A stretch of DNA of 64,000 nucleotides from Hybos culiciformis (Eukaryota > Arthropoda > Insecta > Diptera > Hybotidae), in the NCBI GenBank assembly GCA_964007475.1, contig OZ023274.1:23890043-23954042 (forward strand). The letters are read 5' to 3'. The first letter of the stretch is position 1, and every line of letters starts with the position of its first letter. The notes beneath the pieces are model-generated. The model searched no databases and was not told where the DNA came from. It saw only the letters and a list, made by a program, of their open reading frames with translations. Shown here piece by piece: positions 1 to 9,317 of this stretch. Position numbers and translations under genes: made by a program.

Positions 1-50
1 TAAAAAGTAATCGAATTTTGAAAGGAATGAATAAAAAGTAATTCATATTT
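1..50 (-). repeat. Inverted partial copy of the 71-bp repeat found at 1.3-1.6 kb
   Basis: The first 50 bases, read on the minus strand, match the ATTACTTTTTATTCATTCC and CTTTCAAAATTCGATTAC parts of the tandem array at 1309-1630. The two lie in opposite orientation about 1.25 kb apart. Inference: they are the subterminal repeats of one larger element whose left end is outside the window. Confidence 0.7.
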
Positions 51-252
51 TTTCGTATATTTTTCTTTAAAAGCATATTTTTCCAAAAAAAAATATAAAT
101 TTTCATATTTATTAGTTGAAAAAATATTTAATACAATTTAATACATACTATTATAAGTAAAGAAAAAGAATGTTCAATATTTAGCGATGCTATTAATATG
201 CACAGCAGTATATCATTCATCACAATTAAAATTAGATCCATTCATATAAAAA

Positions 253-575
253 AAATACTAAATAAAAAAGTTATCAAAACCACGTTTTTTAATTGACTAA
301 AAAAAAGAAAATAAAAATTTTTTTGCGGCTCATTCAGAGGATTGTGGACAAACATATTTGAAACTGATTACAACAGTCAATAACTAGAAATATTTTTGAG
401 ATAATACTATAAATGTGTCGTAAAAATGCGCACAACGTTTCTAGTTATAGACTGTTGTAATCAGTTTCAAGTATGTTTGTCCACAATCCTCTGAATGAGC
501 CGGAGAAAAATTTTTATTTTCTTCTTTTTAGTCAATTGCAAAACGTGGTTTTTGAAACTTTTTTATTTAGTATTT
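253..575. mobile_element. Foldback (hairpin) element with arms of about 135 bp
   Basis: The left arm (about 253-391) and right arm (about 438-575) are near-perfect reverse complements. Shared blocks include AAATACTAAATAAAAAAG, CTCATTCAGAGGATTGTGGA and AACTGATTACAACAGTC. The spacer is about 45 bp. A transcript would fold into a very long hairpin. No target duplication is clear. It lies between the inverted 71-bp repeats, so it is nested in, or the core of, that larger element. Confidence 0.85.
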
Positions 576-619
576 ATTTTCTTCTTTTAAGTCAACTAGC
601 CGTCAACCCGTGCTTAGTT

Positions 620-960
620 ACGGAGCTTGACTGATTTATTTTTTGTTACGAAATTTGTGTGTTTAATCATTTCCTCTTTTATGAACCAAATTTGAATGAA
701 ATCGGACGAGCTTTTGAAGTCCTCTCCCAGGGGAGTTCGCTCGGTGTGTGTTTAATTATTTATTCTTTTAATATACCAAATTTAAATTAAACGTCGCTGG
801 GTAGGAACTAGGAGGCCGATATATTTTTTGTTACGAAATTTAAGTGTTTAATTATTTCCTCCTTTTATGTACTGAATTTGAATGAAATCGAAGAAACTTT
901 TGGTTGTGAAAATTTGAATGCAAAATTTCGCGGGCAGACAAACAGACAAGAAACTTTTCA
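620..960. repeat. Degenerate repeated block with LINE 3'-end-like motif
   Basis: A roughly 70-bp segment (TTTTTTGTTACGAAATTT, then AATTTGAATGAAATCG) occurs at about 633-705 and again at about 818-890, with a more decayed copy at about 744-800. It ends in GCAGACAAACAGACAAG, and GACAGACAAACAGACAA recurs near 1076. Motifs of the type 'caaatttgaatgaaatcgg ... cagacagacag' are known from 3' ends of RTE-like insect LINEs, but there is no coding sequence here, so the family is a guess. Confidence 0.5.
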
Positions 961-1091
961 CATCATGATTAAAGTGGTAGAATATTGCATTGTCATCGGG
1001 TTCAGAGCTATATTTAAAGTTTCAGAGCTGTAGCTTGTCGGAAAATGGTCTAAAATTAGATTACAAAATTTCGTGGACAGACAAACAGACA

Positions 1092-1143
1092 AAAAAGTGA
1101 CTTGATAAAAACGTTGTAAAAAGTGACTTGATAAAAACGTTGT
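1092..1143. repeat. 26-bp direct duplication, two copies
   Basis: Two consecutive identical units that begin AAAAAGTGACTTG and end AAAAACGTTGT. This is a recent tandem duplication with no visible function. Confidence 0.85.
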
Positions 1144-1256
1144 AATAACAAGATTTATTTGCTCCATATGCATAGGAAAAAATCTAGGTGAAGAAAAAAA
1201 AACTCATCACTGTACATTAATAAACATTCGTTCAATTCGTTCAACGGATTTCAACT

Positions 1257-1630
1257 TTATATGAGCATTTTTAAATAAATATATTATATGAGCATTTTTA
1301 AATAAATATTCATTACTTTTAAAATTCAATTACTTTTTATTCATTCCTTTTTAAAATTAAATTCCTTTTTGAAAAAAAATTCATTCCTTTCAAAATTCGA
1401 TTCCTTTTTATTCATTCCTTTTTAAAATTAAATTCCTTTTAGAAAAAATATTCATTCCTTTGAAAATTCGATTACTTTTTATTCATTCCTTTTTCAAGTT
1501 CAATTCCTTTTTGAAAAATTATTCATTCCTTTCAAAATTCAATTACTTTTTATTCATTACTTTTTCAAATTCAATTCCTTTTTGAAAAAAGTAATGATTA
1601 CTTTTAAAATATAATTACTTTTTATTTTTA
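1257..1630. repeat. Tandem array of a 71-bp unit
   Basis: Four full units lie at 1309-1379, 1380-1450, 1451-1521 and 1522-1592, with a partial fifth unit after them. Each begins TTCATT(C/A)CTTT and carries a second TTCATT(C/A)CTTTTT half-way, so each unit is itself a diverged dimer. Just upstream, a 27-bp unit containing ATGAGCATTTTTAAATAAAT occurs twice (about 1257-1308). The array ends at TTTACAGCTCTG near 1662, which may be an element terminus. Confidence 0.85.
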
Positions 1631-1847
1631 TTTGAAAATATTTGAATATTTACAGCTCTGATAACGGCCGACAAAAAATATTTTCAAATAAAATGTTATG
1701 ATCCTATTTTCCGGGGAATAAAGAATGGAGCCTAATAATAAAAATTTAATTAATTATAACTATCTTACGAAAAATTAACTTCCAAAATTTAATTTTGATC
1801 TATTTTATACGGGAAAAAAATAACATAAATTTTTTATTAATTTGAAA

Positions 1848-2339
1848 TTAATACTTTTGTTGATTTTTGACAAATGCAATAATTTCAACAAATTCAACAC
1901 TTAGAAATTTTTTTAATTTAATTTTTCTTGCTTTAATGTTTGTAAATACGTTGATTATTTCGATTGACAATATTGCTAATCCGCACTTTAGAGATCTTGT
2001 TTCATGTTGAAGGCAAGTAATTTTTAATGAGCTTAAGTTTGCTAAAACTTCTCTCCCCACTAGCCAGCCACAGTTACTGGAAGTGTTACTAAAATTCGTA
2101 AAGAAACATAAAAATTTCGAAATCAAGTGCAACAATTTCCTTAAAATTTGAAAATGATGTAAAGAGTTTAAATTTTTAAACAGCCGCACTTTGATTTTGA
2201 AACATTCGATTTCATTCAGCATCTCACCGAAATCCCATTCTGAATACTCCGAACAAAGATCTTTCACTGATTTATTTAATTCCATCATGCATATTCTAGA
2301 AATTAACTTTTGTCCCGACAAAAATTCGAATAATTTTCA
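1848..2339 (-). pseudogene. hAT transposase C-terminus, decayed (DUF4371/ZMYM-like type)
   Basis: An open minus-strand frame of about 160 codons without an ATG start. Its first part has LCSEYSEWDFGEMLNEIECF, like the 'Y..D....EL..E...FK' stretch before the dimerisation region in this hAT group. The second part has REVLANLSSLKI followed by GLAILSIE, corresponding to the family's 'RSFSKLKLIKTYLRST..QERL..LAILSIE' block, then VEFVEIIAFV near the end. Key residues of the SERSFS motif are lost and no N-terminal catalytic region is present, so this is an inactive relic. A matching 5' terminus lies at 2461-2541. I considered a host gene, but similarity to the hAT C-terminal order is a better explanation. 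The assignment is by recognition, not by search. Confidence 0.65.
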
Positions 2340-2460
2340 AATAATTTAACAAATTAACAAAAATCAATTTTGAAGAAAATTACGTGAACTTTGAATTTTG
2401 AAATTTTGTATAAAGCTGTAATAAATCATGTTTTCTAAATAAAAAATGTTTAAAATTCGA

Positions 2461-2541
2461 AAAATGTGAAATGGGTGAGCGCCTTTTTAATTAGGCGCCT
2501 ATGGCCGGGGCCATGTTCGCCATACCCTAGTTACGGCTCTG
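2461..2541 (-). mobile_element. hAT-type terminus belonging to the relic at 1848-2339
   Basis: Read on the minus strand this begins CAGAGCCGTAACTAGGG and continues with G/C-rich GGCGCC steps, typical of this hAT group. It points towards the transposase relic, so it is the likely 5' end. The opposite end was not found with confidence, so the 8-bp duplication cannot be shown. It directly abuts a tRNA-like head at 2542. Confidence 0.55.
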
Positions 2542-2819
2542 CCGTTATGGTGTAGTGGTATTGCCATTACCTACACAGAAAAAAATTTGCTCGTACTCAT
2601 TACGTCAAAAAAGTTCGTTAATGACATTCTCGTTAAGATAACGAAAAATAATGAATAATTACGTTTTTCTAACGTAAATTTGGTTTATTTTCTTATTACG
2701 AACATTTTTTTTCATTTTTAGTACTCGTTGAAAAAGTTCGTTATCGTTAAATACGGGAAACAAAAATTTCAATCCATACAGAACTTATATTTTCCATTTT
2801 ACACATTGCCGTAAATTTA

Positions 2820-2888
2820 GTTCATAGCTCAGTGGCAGAGTTGATGGATTGCAATGTTTAGGACAGTGGTTCGAAGCCACAAGCGGGC
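2820..2888 (+). pseudogene. tRNA-like module (GCA anticodon position) with A-rich tail
   Basis: A-box-like TAGCTCAGTGGCAGAG, GGATTGCAATG at the anticodon-loop position and B box GGTTCGAAGCC in order. The stems do not all pair, so it is not a functional tRNA. It is followed by about 250 bp of AAAT-type low complexity, as in a SINE tail. A homologous module lies at 7009-7075 in another TIR element. Their upstream flanks (TTATATTTTC...) are also alike. Confidence 0.65.
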
Positions 2889-3140
2889 ATAAAAAAAATT
2901 ATTAAAAAAAAAATTTAAAAAAAAAAATTAAAAAATAAATAAAAAAAAAAGAAACATAAATAAAAAAAATTAATAAATAAAAAAAATAAATAAAATAAAA
3001 AAAAAAAAAATAAAATAAAAAAAAAATAAATAAATAAAAAAAATAAAAAAAAATAAAATAATATAAAAAAAAAAAATAAAAAAATAAAAAAAAAAATAAA
3101 AAAGAAATAAATAAAAAATTAAATAAATAAAAAAAAAAAT
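2889..3140 (+). repeat. A-rich low-complexity tract
   Basis: About 250 bases of A runs broken by single T and occasional G. It directly follows the tRNA-like module, as an expanded SINE-type tail would. Confidence 0.8.
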
Positions 3141-3594
3141 TTAGTCTAGTAAACTTTTTCTTTCGTATTGGCAGTGTTTTTGCTGAAGAATTTGAAAGGT
3201 TTTTGTTTTTGGGGTATAACGAACTTTTTTAACGAACTACGAGCTTTTTTCAACGAAATGTTCGTTGTAGCCAAAATAACGAATTTTTCGTTGATTTTAA
3301 CGAATTATTTAGTTATTAGTACGAGCAAATTTTTTTCTGTGTACGGAGTGTTCGGTCGTGGGTTCGATTCCCACCTCGGACTGGAATTTGTGTCAATTTT
3401 TCAATTGAGTTAAGTGTTTGTGTTGTTTTTTTTTTAAATTTATACTTCTTTAGCGGCGTTTGAAGAAATATGGTAGAGGGTAAAAATCCATTTTCATATA
3501 GAATTTTTCTGAGAATCGTCATCATTTTTCTCAGAAAAATTAGAATAAGAATACTTATTTTTTTATTATATTTAAGAAACCTAATATCATATGG

Positions 3595-3660
3595 ACAATA
3601 TGGCTTAGTGGCTAGAACATCGGACTGTAAGTCTGAAGGTGCCTGGTTCGATTCCCAATG
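3595..3660 (+). pseudogene. tRNA-Tyr-like sequence, left arm of the short element
   Basis: A-box-like TGGCTTAGTGGC, an anticodon stem-loop (TCGGA-CTGTAAG-TCTGA) that would present GTA, and B box GGTTCGATTCC. The T-arm stem pairs at only two positions and no acceptor stem forms, so it is a relic or SINE-type promoter unit rather than a tRNA gene. Confidence 0.7.
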
Positions 3661-3795
3661 AAAAGCTTATTTTTTAATTTCAAAGGGCACAATATTACAA
3701 GCAAAAAAATTACATATTCCACCAATAAAAAAATTATGTTCAAAAAAATTCAAAATTATTATGTTCAAAAAAATTAAAAAAAAAATGTATTCAAT

Positions 3796-3862
3796 GGGGG
3801 GAATCGAACCTGACACCTTCACTCTTATAGTCCGATGTTCTAGCAACTAAGCCATATAGCCC
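3796..3862 (-). pseudogene. tRNA-Tyr-like sequence, right arm of the short element
   Basis: On the minus strand: TGGCTTAGTTGC, an ATA-type anticodon loop (GACTATAAG) and GGTTCGATTCCC. The anticodon arm is more decayed than in the left copy. It faces the copy at 3595-3660. Confidence 0.7.
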
Positions 3863-4145
3863 ATATGATTTTGGATTTCTAAAATATAATAAAAAATTTC
3901 TAATAAACGATTCATTTTTTTGTTTTTATTTTATTGTAGGAGAATATGAAATAATACTCAAAAAAGAAAATAAGAAAAGAATTAGAATACTCAAAAAACG
4001 AGTTTGAAAAATTAACTAACACAAACAAAAAATTAATACACACAAAACCTTCATCATTTTGTGTGTATTGAGATTTAATATTATTTAGGAAAATAAATCA
4101 AAAATATTTTTTTGTATTTTTTTAGAAAGCTAAACTCATATAGAC

Positions 4146-4208
4146 AATATGGCTTAGTAGTAGAACATCACACTGTAAGTCTGAAGGTGCCTGGTTCGAT
4201 TCCCAATG
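4146..4208 (+). pseudogene. tRNA-Tyr-like sequence, left arm of the long element
   Basis: ATGGCTTAGTAGTAGAAC, ACTGTAAGTCTGAAGG and GGTTCGATTCCC match the unit at 3595-3660. One base is missing in the D-arm region (GTAGTAGAAC instead of GTGGCTAGAAC). It faces inward. Confidence 0.7.
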
Positions 4209-5447
4209 ACGAGTTTTTTGTCAAATATTTTAATTTTTTTTTTTCATAATAATTAGTTTTTTTGAGATATTTAAACAAACCAAAATGTTTTTATCAGCCA
4301 CTAATTTATGATTTTTTATACATATTCTATTTTTGAAGCAAAACACAGAGCTAAGTAAAATTGTAGCAAATTTGGTGGCAAAGGTTATTTTTTGGTTCAA
4401 AAAAATTTGCAAATTAGGCGCTCTTTGATTTTTTATTTTAATTTATATAAATGGAAAAAACTTTTAATTAATAAATAGTGTTTTATAATTTTATAATACA
4501 TATTATAAAATTAAAATGTAGCTAAAAACTTATTTGAGAACTTATATAATTTCATATATGAATTAATGCAATTGAATATTGCTATAAAATGGATGTAAAA
4601 AATATTGGAAACGTTGACAGATGCATAAATTTAAGTATCGAGATGCTATTTCATTTTAAAAATTTAATTGTGAAAAAAAAACTATCCTATTCAGAAATTG
4701 TGGGCAGCGTTCTGCAATATTCACAGCTTTTTCGTGCAATCTTATTTTCACAATAGAATTAACATAATCTTGTGATCATTCATAAGAAATTTAGACACCG
4801 GATAATAGGTATATCACTAAAGTCCCAACTAATTTTCAAACATGTTTTACCACTTACTATGACAAGACAGTTATATGTATATATGTATTTAAACAAGCAT
4901 TTGTTAATCCTGTTGTAGTTAATAAGATAATAAACGCTAAAAAAAGTACGAATTTCCCGGGAGAAAAATAAGTAAGAAAAGTCATCACATTTCATTTCAT
5001 ATTTCATGTTTTTGTTTTATTTTTTTTTACAGAGATCGTATAACCACTAAAGTTATAAACATTATATCCTATAAAACAAATTTATAATATTGGACGCACT
5101 AAACTCGTTACAAATAATTTTATTAAAGCCTTGAGAAACAACATAGGTATATTTTGGCATTGATAGTATAGATATCGATCAAGTAATTTATCATTATAGG
5201 TTTTCCCGGCTCAAAATATGCAAAAAAAAAATTTTCAAAATAGGTAGCTCTGGTGAAATAAACATTACCAGACCAAAAATTTTGGGTAGGAATTCATAAT
5301 TATCGTACACTTTTTTAATTTCAAATATATGTATATATAGGGCCCAATATTACAAGCAAAAAAATTACATATTCTACCAATAAAAAAATTATGTTCAAAA
5401 AAATTAAAAATTATTATGTTCAAAAAAATTAAAAAAAAATGTATTCA

Positions 5448-5515
5448 TTGGGGGGAATCGAACCTGACACCTTCACTCTTATAGTCCGATGTTCTAGCCA
5501 CTAAGCCATATAGCC
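5448..5515 (-). pseudogene. tRNA-Tyr-like sequence, right arm of the long element
   Basis: Minus-strand copy almost identical to 3796-3862 (A box TGGCTTAGTGGC, B box GGTTCGATTCC). It faces inward, opposite the copy at 4146-4208. Confidence 0.7.
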
Positions 5516-5554
5516 CATATGATTTTGGATTTCTAAAATATAATAAAAAAAAAA

Positions 5555-5763
5555 ACACGAAGCAGTCATAGAACTGCCTACAGAAGTTTATACTTAAAAA
5601 TTTGAACTATGAAATAACAGTGGCTACAAATGATAGGCTGCTGAGTACAAAATGTAAATTAAAATAAAAATATTTTAATTAAAATTTTGTACTGTCATTT
5701 GTAGGTGGTTTAAATTTTTTAAGTATAAACTTCTGTAGGCAGTTCTATGACTGCTTCGTGTGT
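5555..5763. mobile_element. Hairpin MITE with TIRs of about 46 bp
   Basis: The left end ACACGAAGCAGTCATAGAAC continues through CTGCCTACAGAAG and TTTATACTTAAAAA. The right end is its reverse complement with hardly a mismatch. The inner 110 bp are a weaker continuation of the inverted repeat. It starts within a few bases of the end of the 4107-5550 element, so it may have inserted in its terminal A-run. No coding capacity. Confidence 0.8.
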
Positions 5764-6541
5764 TTTGTTTTTTTTAATTGTCATATAATGGCCAATATTT
5801 TTAGAAATTATTTTTCAAATTAGATATTTTCAACTTCACTTTTTGCTTTCAAAAAAAATCTGATGACAAGAATTTTTTTTTACTTTTTTTTGTATTTCTG
5901 CATATTTTTCTTCATCAATAATAATTATAAATTTTGGAACTACCATTATGGTAGAGCTTTTTTTTTATTTTTCTCTTAAACATTATATTTTAGGAAAAAA
6001 AGGACACAAAAACCTTATGCACGCACTATCAATCAATTTCGATTTGCACATTTTCGACCCTTTAATAATAACCGAATTTAAATAAAGAGGAAAAAAAGGG
6101 ACCCTGTTTGTTGGTTATTTATTTTTTTTCTTGAGAAATTTATGAATCAATATGATCTAAATTATATACTAACTTAACTTATAATATGACAGTTTCTTAT
6201 TCAAAATCACGAAATTTTAATAAAAGAACAAATATAAAATCATATATTATAAAAAAAAAAAAAAAAAAAAAATTGTTTCACTATAAAAATTGCCTCCAGG
6301 GATAAACATTTGTAATCATAACTATCGGATGTTTCATGGAATGATTTCAGCAAAGTTTCTGTTTCATAATCCCTTTAATTCGAGGACGTATCATCTTAGT
6401 ATTGTCTTGTTGATTACAAAATAAATGATAAAATGGAGTCTAGCATGTTCTTAATCAGTTTTAAAATCATAATCTACTTTCATCCAAATGTATTGTTAAA
6501 GTTCAACAGTCTATTTAAAAAAAAACAAATATTACTCTCTT
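5764..6541. other. AT-rich spacer
   Basis: No gene or element recognised. Contains a poly-A run at about 6250-6272. Confidence 0.5.
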
Positions 6542-6895
6542 CACGCAGAGAAATGCCTTTTCATTCAATATGATTATATCAGTCATAGACTCCTAATCAT
6601 AACGAAAAAATAGCCCTATGATTAAAAATCTTCGCGCAAGATGAATAATCTTTGCATATAATTACTACGTTATACATCGTGATTATCTTATGATTTACCT
6701 GAAATCATAAGTTATGATGCTTAATCATGCTAGTCATAAGTTATGATTAATACAAAAACATTTTTTTTTCACTTTTTATTTTATTTTCGGTGATTAAAAT
6801 TCAGATTATTTACTTTAATTACTAAAATAATAGTACATAGTTGAAATTTTCTGTAATATCGCTAAAAAAAAATAAAAAACCAAAATTTTTTTGCT

Positions 6896-6950
6896 TTCTT
6901 CGGGATTCGAACCTGCGTCCTTAACATTACAAATAGCCAACACACCACAC
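6896..6950 (-). pseudogene. tRNA-like module, minus strand
   Basis: On the minus strand: TGTTGGCTATTTGTAATGTT, then GCAGGTTCGAATCCCGAAGA with an intact B box. Same family as 7009-7075 (TGTTGGCGGATTGCAATGC... GGTTCGAATCC). A T-rich stretch lies where its tail would be. Degenerate. Confidence 0.6.
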
Positions 6951-7008
6951 AGAAAATGTGTATACCAAATTTATATTTTCTATTGTATGTACATTTTAAA
7001 TTTTAATA

Positions 7009-7075
7009 CCGTAGCTGAGTGGTAGTGTTGGCGGATTGCAATGCTAAAGACCCAGGTTCGAATCCGGAAGAAGAC
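7009..7075 (+). pseudogene. tRNA-like module, plus strand, with A-rich tail
   Basis: A-box-like GTAGCTGAGTGGTAGTG, GCGGATTGCAATGC at the anticodon arm, B box GGTTCGAATCC. The AATAAA-rich region to 7220 resembles a SINE tail. Homologous to 2820-2888. Confidence 0.65.
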
Positions 7076-7465
7076 ATAAGAAATAAAATTGTAAATTTAA
7101 TAAAAATATAATAAATAAAATTTAATAAATTAAAAAAATATTAAAATAAAATAAAAAAAAATTAAATAAATGAAAATTAAATAAAAAAAAATTAAATAAA
7201 AAAAATTAATAAAAAAAACTTAAATTGTATTTTCTTATGTAAAATAGCAGCCATTACTCGCTTTTAAGACGTAAGAAATGAAATCGATATTATTGGGTTG
7301 CAGGATTTATGATTTTGCAGTCATAGTGATTGTTTTTACCCTTAGTCATTGTTTATGATTAATATTTACGGTTTATGATTAGTTATTAAGAGCTGAGTTC
7401 TCTGACTGCTTTACGCATATGTACAATCGTCATAATCATAATATCTGATTGGATTTCTCTCCGTG

Positions 7466-8345
7466 TTGCATAAGATTAATCTAATCGAACTTAAGAACAT
7501 AAGATTATTCTACAAACTGTGGTAAAGCATAAAAATAAGCGTTTGTTACCTTGTGGAAACTGGCAACACATTCAATAAAAACTTAATTTTTTTTTTTGTA
7601 TTATTTTGAACATTTACATTTACATTTACATTTAACATTTAAAGCCATTGAGCTAATAATTATTAAAATGCCCCAAATTATTCAATTCATAATAATAATA
7701 ATTTTAAATTTTAACTACATCAGTAAGATATTATTTTGATATTTTTCATAGAATTTTCATTCGAAAACAAAAAAATTTTCCAGTGTATAAAATATTAAAT
7801 TTTATCCTTTCTTAAACAAAAAAAAAATAAAATAAAATAAAATTAATATTCAATGCAAAGATTGGAAAAACCTTGGAAAACCCTTATGTGTGTATATAGT
7901 ATTATTTATTAAAGGCATAATAACAGTAGATGAAATTAAATCGATAGGTATATTTATAATATAATAATAATCGTATAATTTAGATCAAATATATGGAAAT
8001 GATAAAAATTTATGTGATATACATATATATATATATGTTTTTTTGGTGTCATATTTTTCTATACATTATATTGAAAAATGAAAATTTTGTTTTGATTATT
8101 ATAAAAAAATGTATTAAAGGGGGGAAAAAACTTATTCAAAATATGATATAAAATAAATAATTTTTAATATAGTTCTATATATCAATGAGGTTATTTTACG
8201 GTCATTTCAAGAAAAATTTATTTAGTTGGAAAACGTTTCTGGTTTTTAACCAAATTTAATAATTAAAAAACAAATAATTCTTATACCATCTTGAAGATCT
8301 TAAATATTGGAACCCTTCTTATTAAAGATTTTTAAAGGTCTTAAT
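7466..8345. other. AT-rich spacer with a short hexamer array
   Basis: A (CATTTA)n run of about five units lies at 7611-7640. TTTTCCAGTGTA near 7789 looks like the right end of a CACTG-type MITE, but I found no partner. Nothing else is supported. Confidence 0.45.
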
Positions 8346-8895
8346 CGTCTGCTAAAAAATGAAACAACGTATGATATTTATGCGTCATTATTAGATAATA
8401 GCATCATACGATTTCTCGTACTCGATTTTATAAGTACAACTGTTTTGCAATATTCTTAATCAAATGTGTTTTTTATATGAAAATTCAAATATTGTATAAT
8501 TCACTTTTGCTGAATTAAAAAAAAGAAACAGTGTAAAATATGTTAACGTCTTTCTATACTTTTTAAACTTTGATGAAAATTAAAACGATTTATAAATCTG
8601 TACATCTATATAATTTTTTATTTTTCAAAAAAAAAAAATTAAACGCTGTATACTACTTTTACATTATTTCTTTCAATACCATTCCATGAGTTAAAATGTT
8701 ATTAAAGAACTTAAGAATACAATACGTTGTTTTAAAAATCAACAAAAACGAATTTTCTTAATAAACAAGAAAGTAAAATGCTGTATAAAGAGTATACGTT
8801 ACTTGATATTGTTGCATACGTTGTTTTAAATCTTTAAACTCAAATTACTCGAAACTATACTTTTTATTATACATTGTTTCATTTCTCAGCGGACG
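8346..8895 (+). mobile_element. MITE, copy A of the CGTCTGCT family
   Basis: The left end CGTCTGCT is followed by AAATGAAACAACGTATGA. The right end ATTGTTTCATTTCTCAGCGG(ACG) is the inverted counterpart. Both end regions are homologous to the element at 10883-11139 in reverse orientation. This copy has about 300 extra interior bases between a GAAAATT and a TACTTGATAT block that are close together in the other copy. No transposase. Confidence 0.7.
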
Positions 8896-9317
8896 TTGTT
8901 ATCTTAAACTTATTTATATATTATCACTTGATTAGGGTAGTAAGATATTTTTTCGTTCCGATTTGTCTGTACCCAATATTTTTCAACCCAACAAAAGAAT
9001 AGACGTTACATATTCAATTTAATGCTAATAACATCTGACCTTAGAGCACAACTTGAGAGTTCAATGCAAAATGCAAAAAATTACGAAAAAAAAATACATG
9101 TACATAGAACAAAAACCTGTAAACCTTAATTTTAATGATTATTAACATTATAGAAGTGAAAATGTAAGGTAATTTCTTTTTTCTTAAACATAATTGAATT
9201 TGCTTTATCATCAAAATTTTTTTTTTGTAAATTTATATAACTATATATATGTTAAACAAATTTCGTTACATGCTGTAAGTATATAGGAATAATAAAAATA
9301 ATAATAATATAATAATA
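8896..9317. other. AT-rich spacer
   Basis: No gene or element recognised. Ends in AAT/ATAATA simple sequence just before a possible MITE. Confidence 0.45.

Larger units (their letters stand above)
2574..3341. mobile_element. TA-flanked MITE carrying an internal tRNA-like module
   Basis: Perfect terminal inverted repeats: left CACAGAAAAAAATTTGCTCG(TACT), right its exact complement ending TTTTTTTCTGTG, with TA on both sides (2572-2573, 3342-3343). This suits a Tc1/mariner-like non-autonomous element. Subterminal sequence is full of CGTTA/TAACG words in both orientations. Inside are a tRNA-like block at 2820-2888 and an A-rich stretch at 2889-3140. No transposase frame is present. It sits inside another tRNA-like sequence. 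Confidence 0.85.
2542..3385 (+). repeat. tRNA-like/SINE head split by a DNA transposon
   Basis: The left piece (2542-2571) holds an A-box-like TGGTGTAGTGGT. The right piece (3344-3385) holds B box GGTTCGATTCC inside a perfect 5-bp T-arm stem (GTGGG/CCCAC). Rejoined, they make a tRNA Val/Gly-like body, but the acceptor ends do not pair, so it is a SINE head or pseudo-tRNA. The element at 2574-3341 interrupts it at about the anticodon loop. AT-rich sequence follows the T-arm. Confidence 0.6.
3557..3898. mobile_element. Short inverted-repeat element whose terminal arms are tRNA-Tyr-like
   Basis: The left arm (about 3557-3660) and right arm (about 3796-3898) are imperfect reverse complements over some 100 bp. 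Both run from a TTTATTATATTT outer end through CATATGG to a complete A-box/B-box tRNA-like body. Both tRNA-like units point inward. The interior holds AATATTACAAGC and repeated AATTATGTTCAAAAAAATT. It looks like an internal-deletion derivative of the element at 4107-5550: the interior and right arm are almost identical to 5341-5548. Confidence 0.75.
4107..5550. mobile_element. Long (1.44-kb) element with tRNA-like terminal inverted repeats
   Basis: The left arm (about 4107-4210) and right arm (about 5448-5550) are inverted copies of the same tRNA-like arms as in 3557-3898. The interior (4211-5447) is AT-rich and I recognise no transposase in its short frames. The last 210 bp (5341-5548) are nearly identical, in direct orientation, to 3685-3893. 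The short element can be derived by removing about 1.1 kb between the left tRNA-like body and the block TTTTTTAATTTCAAA. Target duplication not resolved. Confidence 0.65.
6542..7465. mobile_element. TIR element with two opposed tRNA-like modules inside
   Basis: The left end CACGCAGAGAAATGCC and the right end, read inward, CACGGAGAGAAATCC match with two substitutions, and ATGATTAT follows in both. Subterminal DNA is dense in TTATGATTAATCATAA-like words. Two tRNA-like modules (6896-6950 minus, 7009-7075 plus) sit head to head in the middle, the second with an A-rich tail (7080-7220). Ends and layout resemble the element at 2574-3341. Flanking TA is not seen. Confidence 0.65.

Noticed and set aside
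1309..1592. CRISPR-like regular repeats
   Set aside because: Units are contiguous with no unique spacers, and the sequence is eukaryotic.
2820..7075. Functional tRNA gene cluster
   Set aside because: Acceptor stems do not pair in any of the units and several D- or T-arms are broken; they are tRNA-like modules within repeats.
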